From Devosia beringensis (GTDB lineage Bacteria > Pseudomonadota > Alphaproteobacteria > Rhizobiales > Devosiaceae), in the NCBI RefSeq assembly GCF_014926585.1, contig NZ_CP045422.1, positions 2,510,001-2,574,000 on the forward strand: a stretch of 64,000 bases of DNA, given 5' to 3'. The notes beneath the pieces are model-generated. The model had not been told where the DNA came from and made no database searches. It saw only the letters and a list, made by a program, of their open reading frames with translations. Shown piece by piece: positions 1 through 8,721 of this stretch; the stretch's first letter is position 1; each line of letters opens with the position of its first letter. The translations under genes were made by a program, and so were the position numbers.

Positions 1-2
1 CC

Positions 3-518
3 CATGAGGGCATTAAGGCGGCCGTCAGCAAGGTGCTGTGCGCCACCAGGCAGCGCTGCCGCGTCCACTTCATGCGCAATGTGCTGGCCCATGCCGGCAA
101 GAGCGGGCGGCGCGTCGCCAGTGCCTTCATCGCCACCGCCTTCGCTCAGGAAACGCCAGAGGCAGCCAGTAGCCAATGGCGGGCCGTCGCTGACCAGATC
201 CGCCCCAAAGTGCCCAAGCTCGCCGCGATCATGGACGAGGCCGAGACCGATGTGCTGGCTTATATGACCTTCCCCAGGGAGCATCGCGTCCAGCTCCACA
301 GCACCAACCCGATCGAACGGGTCAATGGCGAGATCAAGCGCCGCACCGAGGTCGTGGGCATCTTCCCCAACGACGACGCCATCATCCGCCTGGTCGGCGC
401 CATCCTGCTCGAGCAAAACGATGAGTGGGCCGTCCAGAGGTCTCGCTACATGACGCTGGAATCCGTCGCCCCATTGAGCGATGATCCTCTCGTCAGCCTG
501 CCAGCCGTGGCCCGCTGA
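3..518 (+). CDS. IS256-family transposase, C-terminal part (cut by window edge)
   Basis: This is the last 171 residues of a Mutator/IS256-type DDE transposase; the 5' part lies outside the window. The frame is open from position 3 and begins HEGIKAAVSKVL, followed by CRVHFMRNVLAH, a conserved stretch before the last catalytic block. The block HSTNPIERVNGEIKRRT carries the catalytic glutamate of the DDE triad. It ends normally at a TGA. There is no sign of decay in the visible part, so it may be a complete insertion sequence outside. It marks the left side as accessory DNA. Family assignment is confident; activity cannot be judged from a fragment. Confidence 0.93.
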   Translation, partial: HEGIKAAVSKVLCATRQRCRVHFMRNVLAHAGKSGRRVASAFIATAFAQETPEAASSQWRAVADQIRPKVPKLAAIMDEAETDVLAYMTFPREHRVQLHSTNPIERVNGEIKRRTEVVGIFPNDDAIIRLVGAILLEQNDEWAVQRSRYMTLESVAPLSDDPLVSLPAVAR

Positions 519-552
519 TCAGCCCGGCCCATGCCGGAAAAGCCTCGAGGCC

Positions 553-586
553 AAGCCTCAGCTACACCACGCTACGGGACACGATC
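553..586. repeat. candidate right terminal repeat of the IS256-type element
   Basis: The stretch ending GGGACACGATC lies about 35-70 bases after the transposase stop. Its reverse complement, GATCGTGTCCC followed by TAGCGTGGTG, resembles ends I associate with rhizobial IS256-type elements. The left end is outside the window, so the repeat cannot be paired here and the exact boundary is a guess. Confidence 0.35.
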
Positions 587-962
587 AGCTAATCCCTCCA
601 CGAACTTTTGGAGAGCTCCCCCAAGGCGTCCAATACTGTCTGGGGGCACTTCCATTCGGTCGAGTTATGGATGAGGCGACTGGTATCTCTCGACGGCGGA
701 AGGCAGGACTGGCGGTAACTAGGCGACCTAGCGCGCGAGAACCTGTCAGTCTTCTTTCCACCGCCCCATCAGCAATCGGATAGACGACACGATGCTTCGA
801 AGGGGCAGTCTGCAGACTGGAAAATGTAGCCATAGAATTGGGACATCAATTGGGTGACTACTGAATTAACCAAACTGGAATGTCCGCAATCGGATCGATG
901 TGGCAAGCCAAACTGGAGGAAATTGAACGATGGAAATTTGAACCATCGGCAGGAGGACCAAA
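587..962. other. intergenic, no gene seen
   Basis: About 375 bases lie between the IS256 end and the first tctC. Open frames here are short, have no ribosome binding site and match no family I recognise. The only functional sequence I can point to is the purine-rich GGAGG just before the tctC start at 963. A promoter for the transporter operon should lie here, but no clear -35/-10 pair stands out. Confidence 0.5.
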
Positions 963-1943
963 ATGAAGATGCTCAGCACGCTGGTTGCGCGGAGGATTTC
1001 GTTCGTCATAATGGCAGGCACTGCGGTCGGAATGGCAATGCCCGCTATTGCGCAGTCGTATCCCGAACGGCCGATTACGGTGATTGTTCCATTCGGCCCA
1101 GGGGGTACCACAGACCTGACGGCCCGGGCATTCCAGAAGGCATTCGCCGACAACAACCTTCTTGCCCAACCGCTGGTAGTTGCCAATGTCACTGGCGGTG
1201 CAGTGGGCTCGGTTGGCGCCCGCCAAGTGCTCTCCAGCGCGCCTGACGGCTACACCTTCCTTCTTCACCATCTGGGGATGATGTCGGCGGGAGCGGTTGG
1301 CACCCAGGATTTCAGCTACACCGACTTCGAGCCGGTCGCGGGCACTACCGACTTTTGTTCCGTTGTAGTCGTGGCCGCCGACAGCCCCTACAATTCGCTT
1401 TCCGATATGCTCACGGACGCCGCTGCCCACCCCGATACGATCCTTTATGGCGCTAACCTGGGTGGCAATATTCATATTGCTGGCCTGATGCTCGAAGCGC
1501 TCCAGCCCGGCGCCGATTTCCGCATCGTCCAGATCGGGGCGGAGGTAGACAATGTCACCGCCATCAAGGGCGGCATCATCAATGCGACAACCCTCTCCAC
1601 GGGCACCTACACCCGTTACAAGGCAGAGGGACTGAAGGCCCTTGCGGATCTGGCTGAACTTCGGGAGCCGACTGTGCCGGAAGTCCCCACCGCCAAGGAG
1701 CAGGGCTATGACATGACATTCTGCGTAGCGCATTGGTGGTTTGCGCCCAAGGGAACGCCGCCTGAGGTGATAGATACATTCGCGCAGGCATTGAAGGCCG
1801 CCATGGATGACCCCACTCTGCGGGCCTATTTCGAAGAACGCTCGACGTTGCTGACCTTTGAATCCGGGCCCGAATTCAAGGCCGATCTTGATGCGACCTA
1901 CGAAGTGATCGCTCCAATCGCGGTGCGCGCTGCGGAACAGTGA
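963..1943 (+). CDS. tctC: TctC/Bug-type periplasmic substrate-binding protein of a TTT transporter
   Basis: 326 residues. An N-terminal signal peptide (about 1-30, ending AIA before Q31) directs it to the periplasm. The mature start PERPITVIVPFGPGGTTD is the hallmark of the Bug/TctC family, whose two-lobed fold binds carboxylates through the PGG loop (about 46-51). The start is fixed by AGGAGG six bases upstream. It is followed by tctB and tctA in the same direction, giving a complete tripartite tricarboxylate transporter. The ligand cannot be read from sequence; the neighbouring LigJ and Pht5-like genes make an aromatic or tricarboxylic acid likely. A second, divergent copy is at 8722-9699. 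Confidence 0.93.
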   Translation: MKMLSTLVARRISFVIMAGTAVGMAMPAIAQSYPERPITVIVPFGPGGTTDLTARAFQKAFADNNLLAQPLVVANVTGGAVGSVGARQVLSSAPDGYTFLLHHLGMMSAGAVGTQDFSYTDFEPVAGTTDFCSVVVVAADSPYNSLSDMLTDAAAHPDTILYGANLGGNIHIAGLMLEALQPGADFRIVQIGAEVDNVTAIKGGIINATTLSTGTYTRYKAEGLKALADLAELREPTVPEVPTAKEQGYDMTFCVAHWWFAPKGTPPEVIDTFAQALKAAMDDPTLRAYFEERSTLLTFESGPEFKADLDATYEVIAPIAVRAAEQ

Positions 1944-2011
1944 CATCGCTTCGTCGGCAGGAAGCGGCCGGCAGGCGACGCCGATTGCCCGCCCTTGATT
2001 AGGATCCTCTG

Positions 2012-2494
2012 ATGTTCAGACGAGATGTGTTGCTTGTTTTTGGGCTGCTGGTGGTGTGTGGCGTTGTTGCGTTGGGTTCCGCCAACCTTCGGACGAGCAG
2101 CTTCGAACCTCTAGGTCCGGCAGCGTTTCCGTTGGGCCTAGCCTCGGTCATTGCCTGCCTTTCCCTGGTTCTGCTTGTTCAGTCCTGCATGCAGGCAAGA
2201 TATAAATCGCGCCTGCCGAAAGTAGTCGAAGCAATCCCAACAGAAGGGGTATCGCCCCTGCGACAGTCCTGGCTGGCCGCTGCGATGATGGCTTTGGCGA
2301 TTGGCTTTGGCGTAGCCATAGGAATCCTTCGAATAGACTTCGCCCTGGCCAGCGCGATCTTTCTGTTGGCGACGATGACGATCATGACGCGGTTCAGACT
2401 ACGCTCCTTGCCGCTCATACTCGCGATTTCGGCCGCGACGGCCTTTGGTAGCGACTACCTTTTCACGAAAATACTCGTGATCAATCTGCCCTGA
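2012..2494 (+). CDS. tctB: TctB small membrane subunit of TTT transporter
   Basis: 160 residues, very hydrophobic, with about four membrane segments (near 5-25, 36-55, 88-110 and 115-155). The length, the N-terminal hairpin followed by SFEPLGPAAFPLG, and the position between tctC and tctA fit TctB, the poorly conserved small subunit. It starts 68 bases after the tctC stop. Its TGA at 2492-2494 sits 13 bases before the TTG start of tctA, with GGAG in between, so the two are translationally close. Similarity between TctB proteins is low, and the call leans partly on gene order. Confidence 0.85.
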   Translation: MFRRDVLLVFGLLVVCGVVALGSANLRTSSFEPLGPAAFPLGLASVIACLSLVLLVQSCMQARYKSRLPKVVEAIPTEGVSPLRQSWLAAAMMALAIGFGVAIGILRIDFALASAIFLLATMTIMTRFRLRSLPLILAISAATAFGSDYLFTKILVINLP

Positions 2495-2507
2495 AGGAGA
2501 GCGGTCG

Positions 2508-3998
2508 TTGGAATGGGTTGGCTATAGTCTCGCACTCTTTGCCCCGACGCCCCTGTTGCTGATGTTGGTGGGCACTACGCTCGGTATTGTGGTCGGGGCA
2601 ATCCCCGGCCTCAGCGGAACGATGCTAATTTCGCTGACGCTCCCACTTACTTTCGCAATGTCGCCACTCAACGCCATCGTGCTGCTTATCGCCATGTATG
2701 TCGGGGCGATCTCCGGCGGGTTGATCTCAGCAACGCTGCTGCGAATGCCGGGAACGCCATCTTCCATCATGACAACCTTTGACGGCTATCCAATGGCCCA
2801 GCAAGGCAAGGCTGCACGCGCACTCGGCCTGGGTATCGTCGCTTCGTTTGTAGGTGGCCTTCTGTCCTGGGTCGTGCTGGTTTTGCTAACCCGGCCGCTC
2901 GCTGACCTTGCGGCCGGATTCGGACCCTTCGAGAAATTCAGTTTGGTGATGATGGCGCTTGTTCTTATCGCCGCGGTGAGCGAGGGCTCCCTCCTGCGCG
3001 GACTAATCGCGGGACTGCTTGGCATGCTTGTGGCAATGCCGGGCGTCGATCCGGCGCTTGGCGGGTTGCGCTTGACCTTCGGTTTCAACTTCCTTGATGC
3101 AGGGTTGGATCTTGCGCCGGTGCTTATCGGCGTTTTTGCCGTTAGCCAGATCATCCGGGACAGCAGCGACATTGAGGGCCAGCCGCCGCAGATACATGAT
3201 ATCGGTACTCGAGACGTGTTGCTGCCGTGGAGGGACTGGAAGCGGCACGGCGGTAACATGCTGCAATCATCGGCCATCGGCACGTGGATCGGCATATTAC
3301 CCGGCATCGGGGCAAATATTGCGTCGGTGGTAGCGTACACTTTCGCTCGACGCGTTTCCAAAGAGCCCGAGAAATTCGGCAAGGGCAGCGAAGAGGGCAT
3401 AATAGCATCGGAGGCGGCCAACAATGCCAGCGTCGGCGGCGCCCTGGTGCCCCTGATCGCAATGGGTATTCCCGGCAGTGTCATTGATGCGGTCCTGCTC
3501 GGGGCGTTTGCCATGCATGCGCTCACGCCCGGTACGCTGCTTTTTCAGAATAACCCGGATCTCGTCGCCGCCATGATGGGGTCGGCGTTGATTGCCAACT
3601 TCATGATGTTTGTGCTCATGGTTCTTACGGCCAGGTATATCGCCAAGCTCTGCGCTGTGCCCCGCGCCTTTCTGCTGCCGCTGATCATGTTCTTTTGCGT
3701 CGTTGGTACATTTGCCCTGCGTGGCAACATGCTGGATGTGTGGGTAATGTTGGGCTTTGGACTCGTCGGGCTTGCGCTTGAGGCCTGTCGCATTCCCCTG
3801 GGACCCTTTGTCATTGGACTGGTTCTTGCACCCATTGCCGAAATCAATCTGCGCTCGGGCCTTATGATCTCCGCCGGCTCGATCGAGCCGTTGTTCACGC
3901 GACCCATATCCGCGGTCTTCATGTTTGTAGCGATCGTTTTGCTAGCCTGGCAGCTACGTGAGGAGCTGATTGTGTCGCGGCAAACTCGGCGGGTATGA
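2508..3998 (+). CDS. tctA: TctA large membrane subunit of TTT transporter
   Basis: 496 residues with about ten to twelve membrane segments. The N-terminal repeat contains GAIPGLSGTMLISLTLPLTF and YVGAISGGL, and the second half has the matching GILPGIGANIASVVAY and ANNASVGGALVPLIAMGIPG, the two conserved TctA signatures. TTG at 2508 is chosen as start because GGAG precedes it by about 9 bases and the protein then begins MEWVGYSLA, just ahead of the first membrane helix. It is the last gene of the tctCBA operon. Transport is expected to be proton- or sodium-driven, not ATP-driven. The substrate is unknown. Confidence 0.93.
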   Translation: MEWVGYSLALFAPTPLLLMLVGTTLGIVVGAIPGLSGTMLISLTLPLTFAMSPLNAIVLLIAMYVGAISGGLISATLLRMPGTPSSIMTTFDGYPMAQQGKAARALGLGIVASFVGGLLSWVVLVLLTRPLADLAAGFGPFEKFSLVMMALVLIAAVSEGSLLRGLIAGLLGMLVAMPGVDPALGGLRLTFGFNFLDAGLDLAPVLIGVFAVSQIIRDSSDIEGQPPQIHDIGTRDVLLPWRDWKRHGGNMLQSSAIGTWIGILPGIGANIASVVAYTFARRVSKEPEKFGKGSEEGIIASEAANNASVGGALVPLIAMGIPGSVIDAVLLGAFAMHALTPGTLLFQNNPDLVAAMMGSALIANFMMFVLMVLTARYIAKLCAVPRAFLLPLIMFFCVVGTFALRGNMLDVWVMLGFGLVGLALEACRIPLGPFVIGLVLAPIAEINLRSGLMISAGSIEPLFTRPISAVFMFVAIVLLAWQLREELIVSRQTRRV

Positions 3999-4216
3999 TG
4001 GCGCGGGGACAATTCCTGTTTGTACGCCGCTGACGGACTATCCAGGACCGAACACTGGCGTCAGACGCGGCGCTGCACACCATGCCCGAAGAGGTGTGCT
4101 TGTCCAAAAAGGTCATGCTGGCCTTTAGGCGTTGTGAGCATGCCGTGGCCTAGTCTGCACAGTCTTGGCGGCTTTTCATCTGGTTTTGCATGTCCTCAAG
4201 CGGCCACGCTATTTGA
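3999..4216. other. convergent intergenic gap between tctA and lysR
   Basis: About 220 bases separate the converging tctA and LysR genes. I see no coding remnant and no strong hairpin with a T-run, so the terminators here are not obvious. Confidence 0.4.
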
Positions 4217-5116
4217 TTAGAGGCCGCGGATTTTCATGCAGACGTCGCGCATGACGTCAGCGACCATCCTGGCACCCTTCGAAAGCGGGCTATCTGCAAC
4301 AACTGCTGTTTCAACATGGTACGCGACGGCTCGGTTGGCTATTGGTCGCGTACGGATCAGGCCCGCAGCCACTTCTTTCGCCACGGCAAATTTTGGCAGC
4401 AGGGTGGAGCCACCGCCGGCCAGAATGAGTCCCTTTATGATCTCGATAGAGTCTATGAGGTAGAGGGGTTCGAGCGTAATGCCTTCCTGGTCGGCCGCAG
4501 AAAATATCGCGGCGCCGATGCCATTTTCTCGTCCAGGGATAATCAATGGCATTGCCAAGACCTCGGTAATCTCGATCGGACCGTCACCCGTCGCATCTGC
4601 GGTAAGGCAAACATATTCAAGCACGTCACTGGCTAGTTCCGTGGTCTTGATAAGCTTGCTGACCTCGGTCAGCGAACTTACGACGCCGAAGTCGATCCGT
4701 CCTGCCAGCAGCCATTCCTGCACGGCATATGACATGCCAACCATTATTTTGATTTTTAATGCCGGGTAAAGTTCCCGACAACGGATAAGAAGTTCCGGAA
4801 CGACTGCTGCACCAAAAAGTGGCGGCAGACCCAGCGTTACATCCCCCCCCACCGTCCCGGAAAAGGCCATCACCGCACGTCGAGCCTCATAAAGTGACTG
4901 GAATATCTGGGTAGACCTGCTCAGAAGCTCCTGACCTGCGGGGGTAGCCTCAGCGCCACGGCCATCTCGGCTCAGCAATAGAACGCCGAGTTCTTCCTCG
5001 AGAAGCTTGATTTGTCGGCTGAGTGCGGGAGGGGCGACATTCAGTTTCTCCGCCGCCTTTGTAAAACTCCCGATTTCAGCAACCTGAACGAAATAGCGCA
5101 ACTGTATAAGTTTCAT
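4217..5116 (-). CDS. LysR-family transcriptional regulator
   Basis: 299 residues, the usual LysR length. The winged helix-turn-helix is at about 1-60 (MKLIQLRYFVQVAEIGSFTK, then KLNVAPPALSRQIKLLEEEL). The effector domain follows from about 90 to 290. The start ATG at 5116 gives the canonical LysR N-terminus. It converges on tctA and lies close to the transporter, so it is a candidate regulator of the tctCBA operon or of the aldolase gene. It is clearly paralogous to the regulator at 6563-7501, sharing SRDGRG and VGMSYAVQEWLLAGRIDFGV-like blocks. The inducer is unknown, probably the transported acid or a pathway intermediate. Confidence 0.93.
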   Translation of the reverse strand: MKLIQLRYFVQVAEIGSFTKAAEKLNVAPPALSRQIKLLEEELGVLLLSRDGRGAEATPAGQELLSRSTQIFQSLYEARRAVMAFSGTVGGDVTLGLPPLFGAAVVPELLIRCRELYPALKIKIMVGMSYAVQEWLLAGRIDFGVVSSLTEVSKLIKTTELASDVLEYVCLTADATGDGPIEITEVLAMPLIIPGRENGIGAAIFSAADQEGITLEPLYLIDSIEIIKGLILAGGGSTLLPKFAVAKEVAAGLIRTRPIANRAVAYHVETAVVADSPLSKGARMVADVMRDVCMKIRGL

Positions 5117-5152
5117 GGCTAAGTGCTCTTTGTTCCAGGCTCAATGCTCTAA

Positions 5153-5168
5153 TTGGTTCGTCAACCAT
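5153..5168. promoter_or_regulatory. possible LysR-type operator dyad
   Basis: The interrupted dyad GGTT-cgtc-AACC lies about 40 bases upstream of the LysR start at 5116. It contains a T-N11-A pattern. Autoregulatory LysR sites typically sit here. The dyad is short, so this is a weak call. Confidence 0.25.
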
Positions 5169-5230
5169 GCTTCGGGCGCCCATCCTATCGGAACCACCTC
5201 CGATATCGAGTTCTCGGTGTTCTGCAGACA

Positions 5231-5562
5231 ATGCTCGCCAGCGTTGTCCTGCTGAAAACACATGCGGTACTTGCCCTGACGGGGACGGGATTCTACAATT
5301 TGACTGCTGGATTGATTATCTTGGGGTAGGTTGGAGCTTCCTGTACATCGGCGTTGCCAATCTCCTCACCCAAACCTATGCGACCGCCGAAAAGGGCAAG
5401 GCGCAAGCCACCAACGATCTGACCATCGTCGTCGTGGGAGTTGCAGCTTCGCCCGGCGCCGGCGCGCTGCAAAACACCATCGGCTGGCAGGCACTAAACC
5501 TGTGGCTCTTGCCCTGGCTGGCTGCTGCAGCCGCAGCAAGCCTCTGGCTTCAGCTGTCACCA
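5231..5562 (+). pseudogene. MFS transporter remnant with a one-base deletion
   Basis: Two adjacent frames together read like the C-terminal third of a major facilitator superfamily protein. Frame one from 5231 reads MLASVVLLKTHAVL, then TGTGFYNLTAGLIILG, and hits a TAG. The neighbouring frame continues without loss as VGWSFLYIGVANLLTQTY, then ATAEKGKAQATND and GWQALNLWLLPWL. The break falls in the G-run at 5323-5326, and one extra G would restore LGVGW. The first part of the gene is missing, as no upstream MFS sequence is seen. It sits between two catabolic genes, so it may be a lost importer made redundant by the TTT systems. Confidence 0.8.
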
Positions 5563-5803
5563 ATGTTCAGTGTGGCGTCGGCAAATCGCCCCATGTCGGT
5601 CGTCCCGGGCCCTTCGGCAGGTTCCTATGAGCTGTCGTTCCCTCAAGGGCGCGGCAAATGGGTGGCAATCGGGGGTTGGTGTGTTTCGGAGAGTGCTCGG
5701 ACCTGACATCGCGCTCTTTTTGTCGCTGCAATTGATGCCTCTACCCTAGATGTCTTGTGCGCAGCGCGGGACCGGTGCCAGACGTGGACTGATTATCGCG
5801 AAA

Positions 5804-6445
5804 TCAGCCTTCAGGCAGAAACCGCTCCAATTTCATTATTCCGTAAGTTGACTCTCCAGCTGCAAGCCGAAGACGCAATTTTGCCTCGCCTTCTTCGCGT
5901 GTTTGGCTGAGCTGCAGCACCTGATCCAACTCATGCGGGTCAATCACCACTAGTCCATCGCGATCGCCGACAACAATATCACCGGGTCGGACAAGGGTTC
6001 CACCACACATAACAGGCGTCTGTACCTTTCCAACCTGACGCTTGCCCGATCCCTTTATCGAAATGCCGCGTGCAAAAACGGGGAAGCCGCTGTCAATCAT
6101 GGACTGCACATCCCGCACTGAGCCATCAACGACCAGACCACCCGCTCCAATGGCGAGGGCCCCCGCCGTCATGACATCACCCCAGATGCCTGATTCCATG
6201 AATCCCTTGGCGTCGACAACCATGATGTCGCCCGCGGCCATGCGAGTTAAGGCGTAGTGCAGCATGAGGTTGTCGGCAGGTTCGCTATCAACTGTAAATG
6301 CACGACCGGCCAAACGCATTTTGGGATCAATCGGCTTGATGCCTGAATCCATTGCTCCGCGCCGGCCCTGCGCCTCATGTATGGTGGCCGATCCCAATCT
6401 CTTGAGCGTCTCGAGCGTGATTTCGTCGGGCACCTGCCCCTCCAT
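5804..6445 (-). CDS. RraA/LigK-type aldolase (4-hydroxy-4-methyl-2-oxoglutarate / CHA aldolase family)
   Basis: 213 residues, typical of the RraA-like fold. GIWGDVMTAGA (86-96) and VVDGSVRD (106-112) supply the pyruvate-binding loop, the substrate Arg111 and the metal-ligating Asp112 known from HMG/CHA aldolase. These class II enzymes split 4-carboxy-4-hydroxy-2-oxoadipate into pyruvate and oxaloacetate. That is exactly the product of the LigJ hydratase at 14686, so a joint pathway is likely. The gene is divergent from the LysR gene at 6563, with 117 bases between, a classical LysR-target arrangement. RraA-like proteins without aldolase activity exist, but the intact R-D pair and the context favour the enzyme. 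Confidence 0.85.
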   Translation of the reverse strand: MEGQVPDEITLETLKRLGSATIHEAQGRRGAMDSGIKPIDPKMRLAGRAFTVDSEPADNLMLHYALTRMAAGDIMVVDAKGFMESGIWGDVMTAGALAIGAGGLVVDGSVRDVQSMIDSGFPVFARGISIKGSGKRQVGKVQTPVMCGGTLVRPGDIVVGDRDGLVVIDPHELDQVLQLSQTREEGEAKLRLRLAAGESTYGIMKLERFLPEG

Positions 6446-6562
6446 ATTTCGAACCGCAGAATTGACGCGGCAAGTGTTTATGAGCCTAGAGTAGGCAAAG
6501 GGCGTCGGCCGGGAAGAGAGCTTTTTCTTCTAACAGCTAGACACGACACCGGGGGAACGACC

Positions 6563-7501
6563 GTGAAGCTTCAGCAGTTGCGCTACCTTATCCAAGTTGC
6601 CGAGTCAGGCAGCTTCACCAAGGCCGCAACCAAGCTCAATATCGCCCAGCCGGCGCTCAGCAAGCAGATTCGATTGCTGGAAGACGACTTGGGTGTTCTC
6701 CTGTTTAGTCGCGACGGGCGTGGCGTACTGCCAACCGCCGCGGGCCGCGAACTTGTTGACAGGGCCAGCTCGTTGTTCACTGACCTCTATGACATGCGCC
6801 AATCGGTGATGCGGTATCGCGACACCGTCGAGGGGAGCGTGACAATCGGCATGATGCCGTTACTTGGCGCACATGTTGTTCCTGGCTTGCTGCTGCGGGC
6901 TCGAGAGTTGCATCCCAACGTGCGTGTCAACCTCATGGTGGGCATGTCCAGTGCGATACATGAGTGGGTGATATCGGGACGTGTCGATTTCGGAGTGGTC
7001 TCCGCTGCAGCGGAGACGAGCACCTACTTGGTTTATGAAGTGGTTGGTCGAGACAGGCTTCATCTGGTCACCAGCACGCTGGATTTGCCGGCTGAAGAGG
7101 GGGGAGTAGTTACCCTTGCGGAGGCCCTGGCCTATCCATTGGTTCTCCCGACCAAGTCGAACGGAATCCGAGCACTGATCGAGCGCAACGCGACCAATCT
7201 GGGCCTAACCGTCCAGCCGGTGCTGGAGGTGGATTCGGTAGAGATAATCAAGCGGCTCCTGCCGACTGGCATCGGGCGAACCATCTTGCCCAGCTACTCC
7301 ATAGCGGAGGAAGTCAAGCGAGGAGAGTTACGCAGCGATCCCATCGTCGATCCGGAAATGGACCACGAGGTGGCGATCAGCTTCACGGCCGAGCGCCCCC
7401 TGAGCCCGATAGCCTCAGCTATCGCGTCGATCCTCCGCCAGGTCGTCGTTGCCGAACTGCATCCGCTGGCCGCTCTAAACGCGCCGACTGAGTATAACTG
7501 A
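6563..7501 (+). CDS. LysR-family transcriptional regulator
   Basis: 312 residues from the GTG at 6563. The frame is open further upstream, but GTG-AAG-CTT gives the normal LysR start VKLQQLRYLIQVAESGSFTK and is preceded by GGGGGA. Helix-turn-helix at about 15-60 (AATKLNIAQPALSKQIRLLE), effector domain from about 90. It is divergent from the RraA-type aldolase and points towards the hydratase at 7725, so it probably controls one or both. It shares long blocks with the LysR at 4217-5116, suggesting a duplication within the cluster. The C-terminus (about 290-312) has no counterpart I recognise. Confidence 0.92.
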   Translation: MKLQQLRYLIQVAESGSFTKAATKLNIAQPALSKQIRLLEDDLGVLLFSRDGRGVLPTAAGRELVDRASSLFTDLYDMRQSVMRYRDTVEGSVTIGMMPLLGAHVVPGLLLRARELHPNVRVNLMVGMSSAIHEWVISGRVDFGVVSAAAETSTYLVYEVVGRDRLHLVTSTLDLPAEEGGVVTLAEALAYPLVLPTKSNGIRALIERNATNLGLTVQPVLEVDSVEIIKRLLPTGIGRTILPSYSIAEEVKRGELRSDPIVDPEMDHEVAISFTAERPLSPIASAIASILRQVVVAELHPLAALNAPTEYN

Positions 7502-7724
7502 TAGAGCGGATGGTCAGCTTCCGGTGGTAAGCCCGCCAGTCCAAAATACTCATGGTTGGGGAATGGCACCGGTCGGCAATCGAGTGACTCAGATGATCTG
7601 CAGGACGGTGTGTGCGCCCAAGGCTCGCCTGAGCGTCCACTCGTTCAGAACCTGAATAAGAGTACTGAGCCTGCCACGCGTTCCCCTTTCGTCAAAGCGC
7701 ACAAGACCTCCCAAGGGGAACTGC

Positions 7725-8507
7725 ATGAAATTGTTGCCAGGGCAGATTGCCAAAGCCGCGGAGTTTCTCATCCAGGCGCGCCGGGATGGACGGCGGCTAG
7801 ATTCGCTGCCGGATGCTCTCCGGCCTCAGTCCATCGATGAGGCGCACGCGATCCAGGACGCCGTATTCGCGCGTTCTGGAGAAAAAATCTCGGCCATAAA
7901 AGTCGGTGCGACGAAGGACGGTACCGTCTTTCGCGGCATTCTTCATGAGTCGCTATGCCGCGCCAGCCCGGCCGTTTTCGATGCCACCGAACATGACTTC
8001 GTCGGTATTGAAGCGGAGATCGCTTTTCGCTTTCCTGACGGTCTGGCGCCCTCCGACAAGAGCTATTTGCCTGAGGTCGTTGCAGCCGCCGCCAGCGCCT
8101 TGGCGGCCTTTGACATCGTCGGCACGCGTTTCGACAACTTCATGGCGCTGAGCCAGTTCGACAGGATCGCGGATGGACTGAATGCCGGCGGCTTCGTCTA
8201 CGGCAGGGAACTTGCCGACTGGCGAGGTGTGGACTTCACGACCATGCCTGTTGAGGTCTGGGTCGATGGCAGCCGCGTGTACTCGGGCATTGGCGGCCAT
8301 GCTTCAGTGGACCCCTTCCTGCCGGTTCTGAGATATGTGGATTCGGTGCGAGAAGCGGGGCTGCCACCGGGCACCTGCCTGACAACGGGCTCTTTTTGCG
8401 GCTTTTTGCCAGTCGCTCCAGGTCAAACTATTGGCGCCACCCTAGGTCGATTCGAAGCGATAGAGGTAACGCTGCGGGCCGCCGACGGAAGAGCCCGGCA
8501 AAGTTGA
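7725..8507 (+). CDS. 2-keto-4-pentenoate hydratase (MhpD)-family protein
   Basis: 260 residues, the normal length for the MhpD branch of the fumarylacetoacetase superfamily. SAIKVGATKDG (57-66) and VGIEAEIAFRF (94-103) are visible; Glu96 and Glu98 match the acidic metal ligands of the family. The late block PGTCLTTGSFCGFLPVAPGQ is also conserved. Members add water to 2-hydroxy-dienoates after meta ring cleavage, or decarboxylate 4-oxalocrotonate. The start ATG follows AAGGGGAACTGC. The gene lies between a LysR gene and a TctC gene and ends well before a terminator serving the opposite strand. Which of the two reactions it performs cannot be decided here. Confidence 0.88.
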   Translation: MKLLPGQIAKAAEFLIQARRDGRRLDSLPDALRPQSIDEAHAIQDAVFARSGEKISAIKVGATKDGTVFRGILHESLCRASPAVFDATEHDFVGIEAEIAFRFPDGLAPSDKSYLPEVVAAAASALAAFDIVGTRFDNFMALSQFDRIADGLNAGGFVYGRELADWRGVDFTTMPVEVWVDGSRVYSGIGGHASVDPFLPVLRYVDSVREAGLPPGTCLTTGSFCGFLPVAPGQTIGATLGRFEAIEVTLRAADGRARQS

Positions 8508-8680
8508 CTGCGACACAGGCTCACTGGAACTACCTTGCGTCAAACGGCTAGTGTCGGCCGGGCGAATGCTCAATCATCGCGTGGCGATACCAGAGCTTGG
8601 CGAGGCGAAAGGTCGTACCAGCGTTCCCAACCTACAATCGACTGGTCCGGCGCGTTGGCCGCTGATGGGCGGGTAAAGTC

Positions 8681-8709
8681 AAAAAACGCCCACGCTGCAG
8701 CGTGGGCGT
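8681..8709 (-). terminator. Rho-independent terminator for the minus-strand tctC operon
   Basis: A perfect 24-base palindrome (ACGCCCACGCTG and its complement) at 8686-8709 is followed, on the minus strand, by six T residues. It lies a dozen bases past the stop of the tctC gene at 8722, so it ends the transcript HpcH aldolase - TPP enzyme - tctC. Confidence 0.85.
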
Positions 8710-8721
8710 CATTGGTCATGG

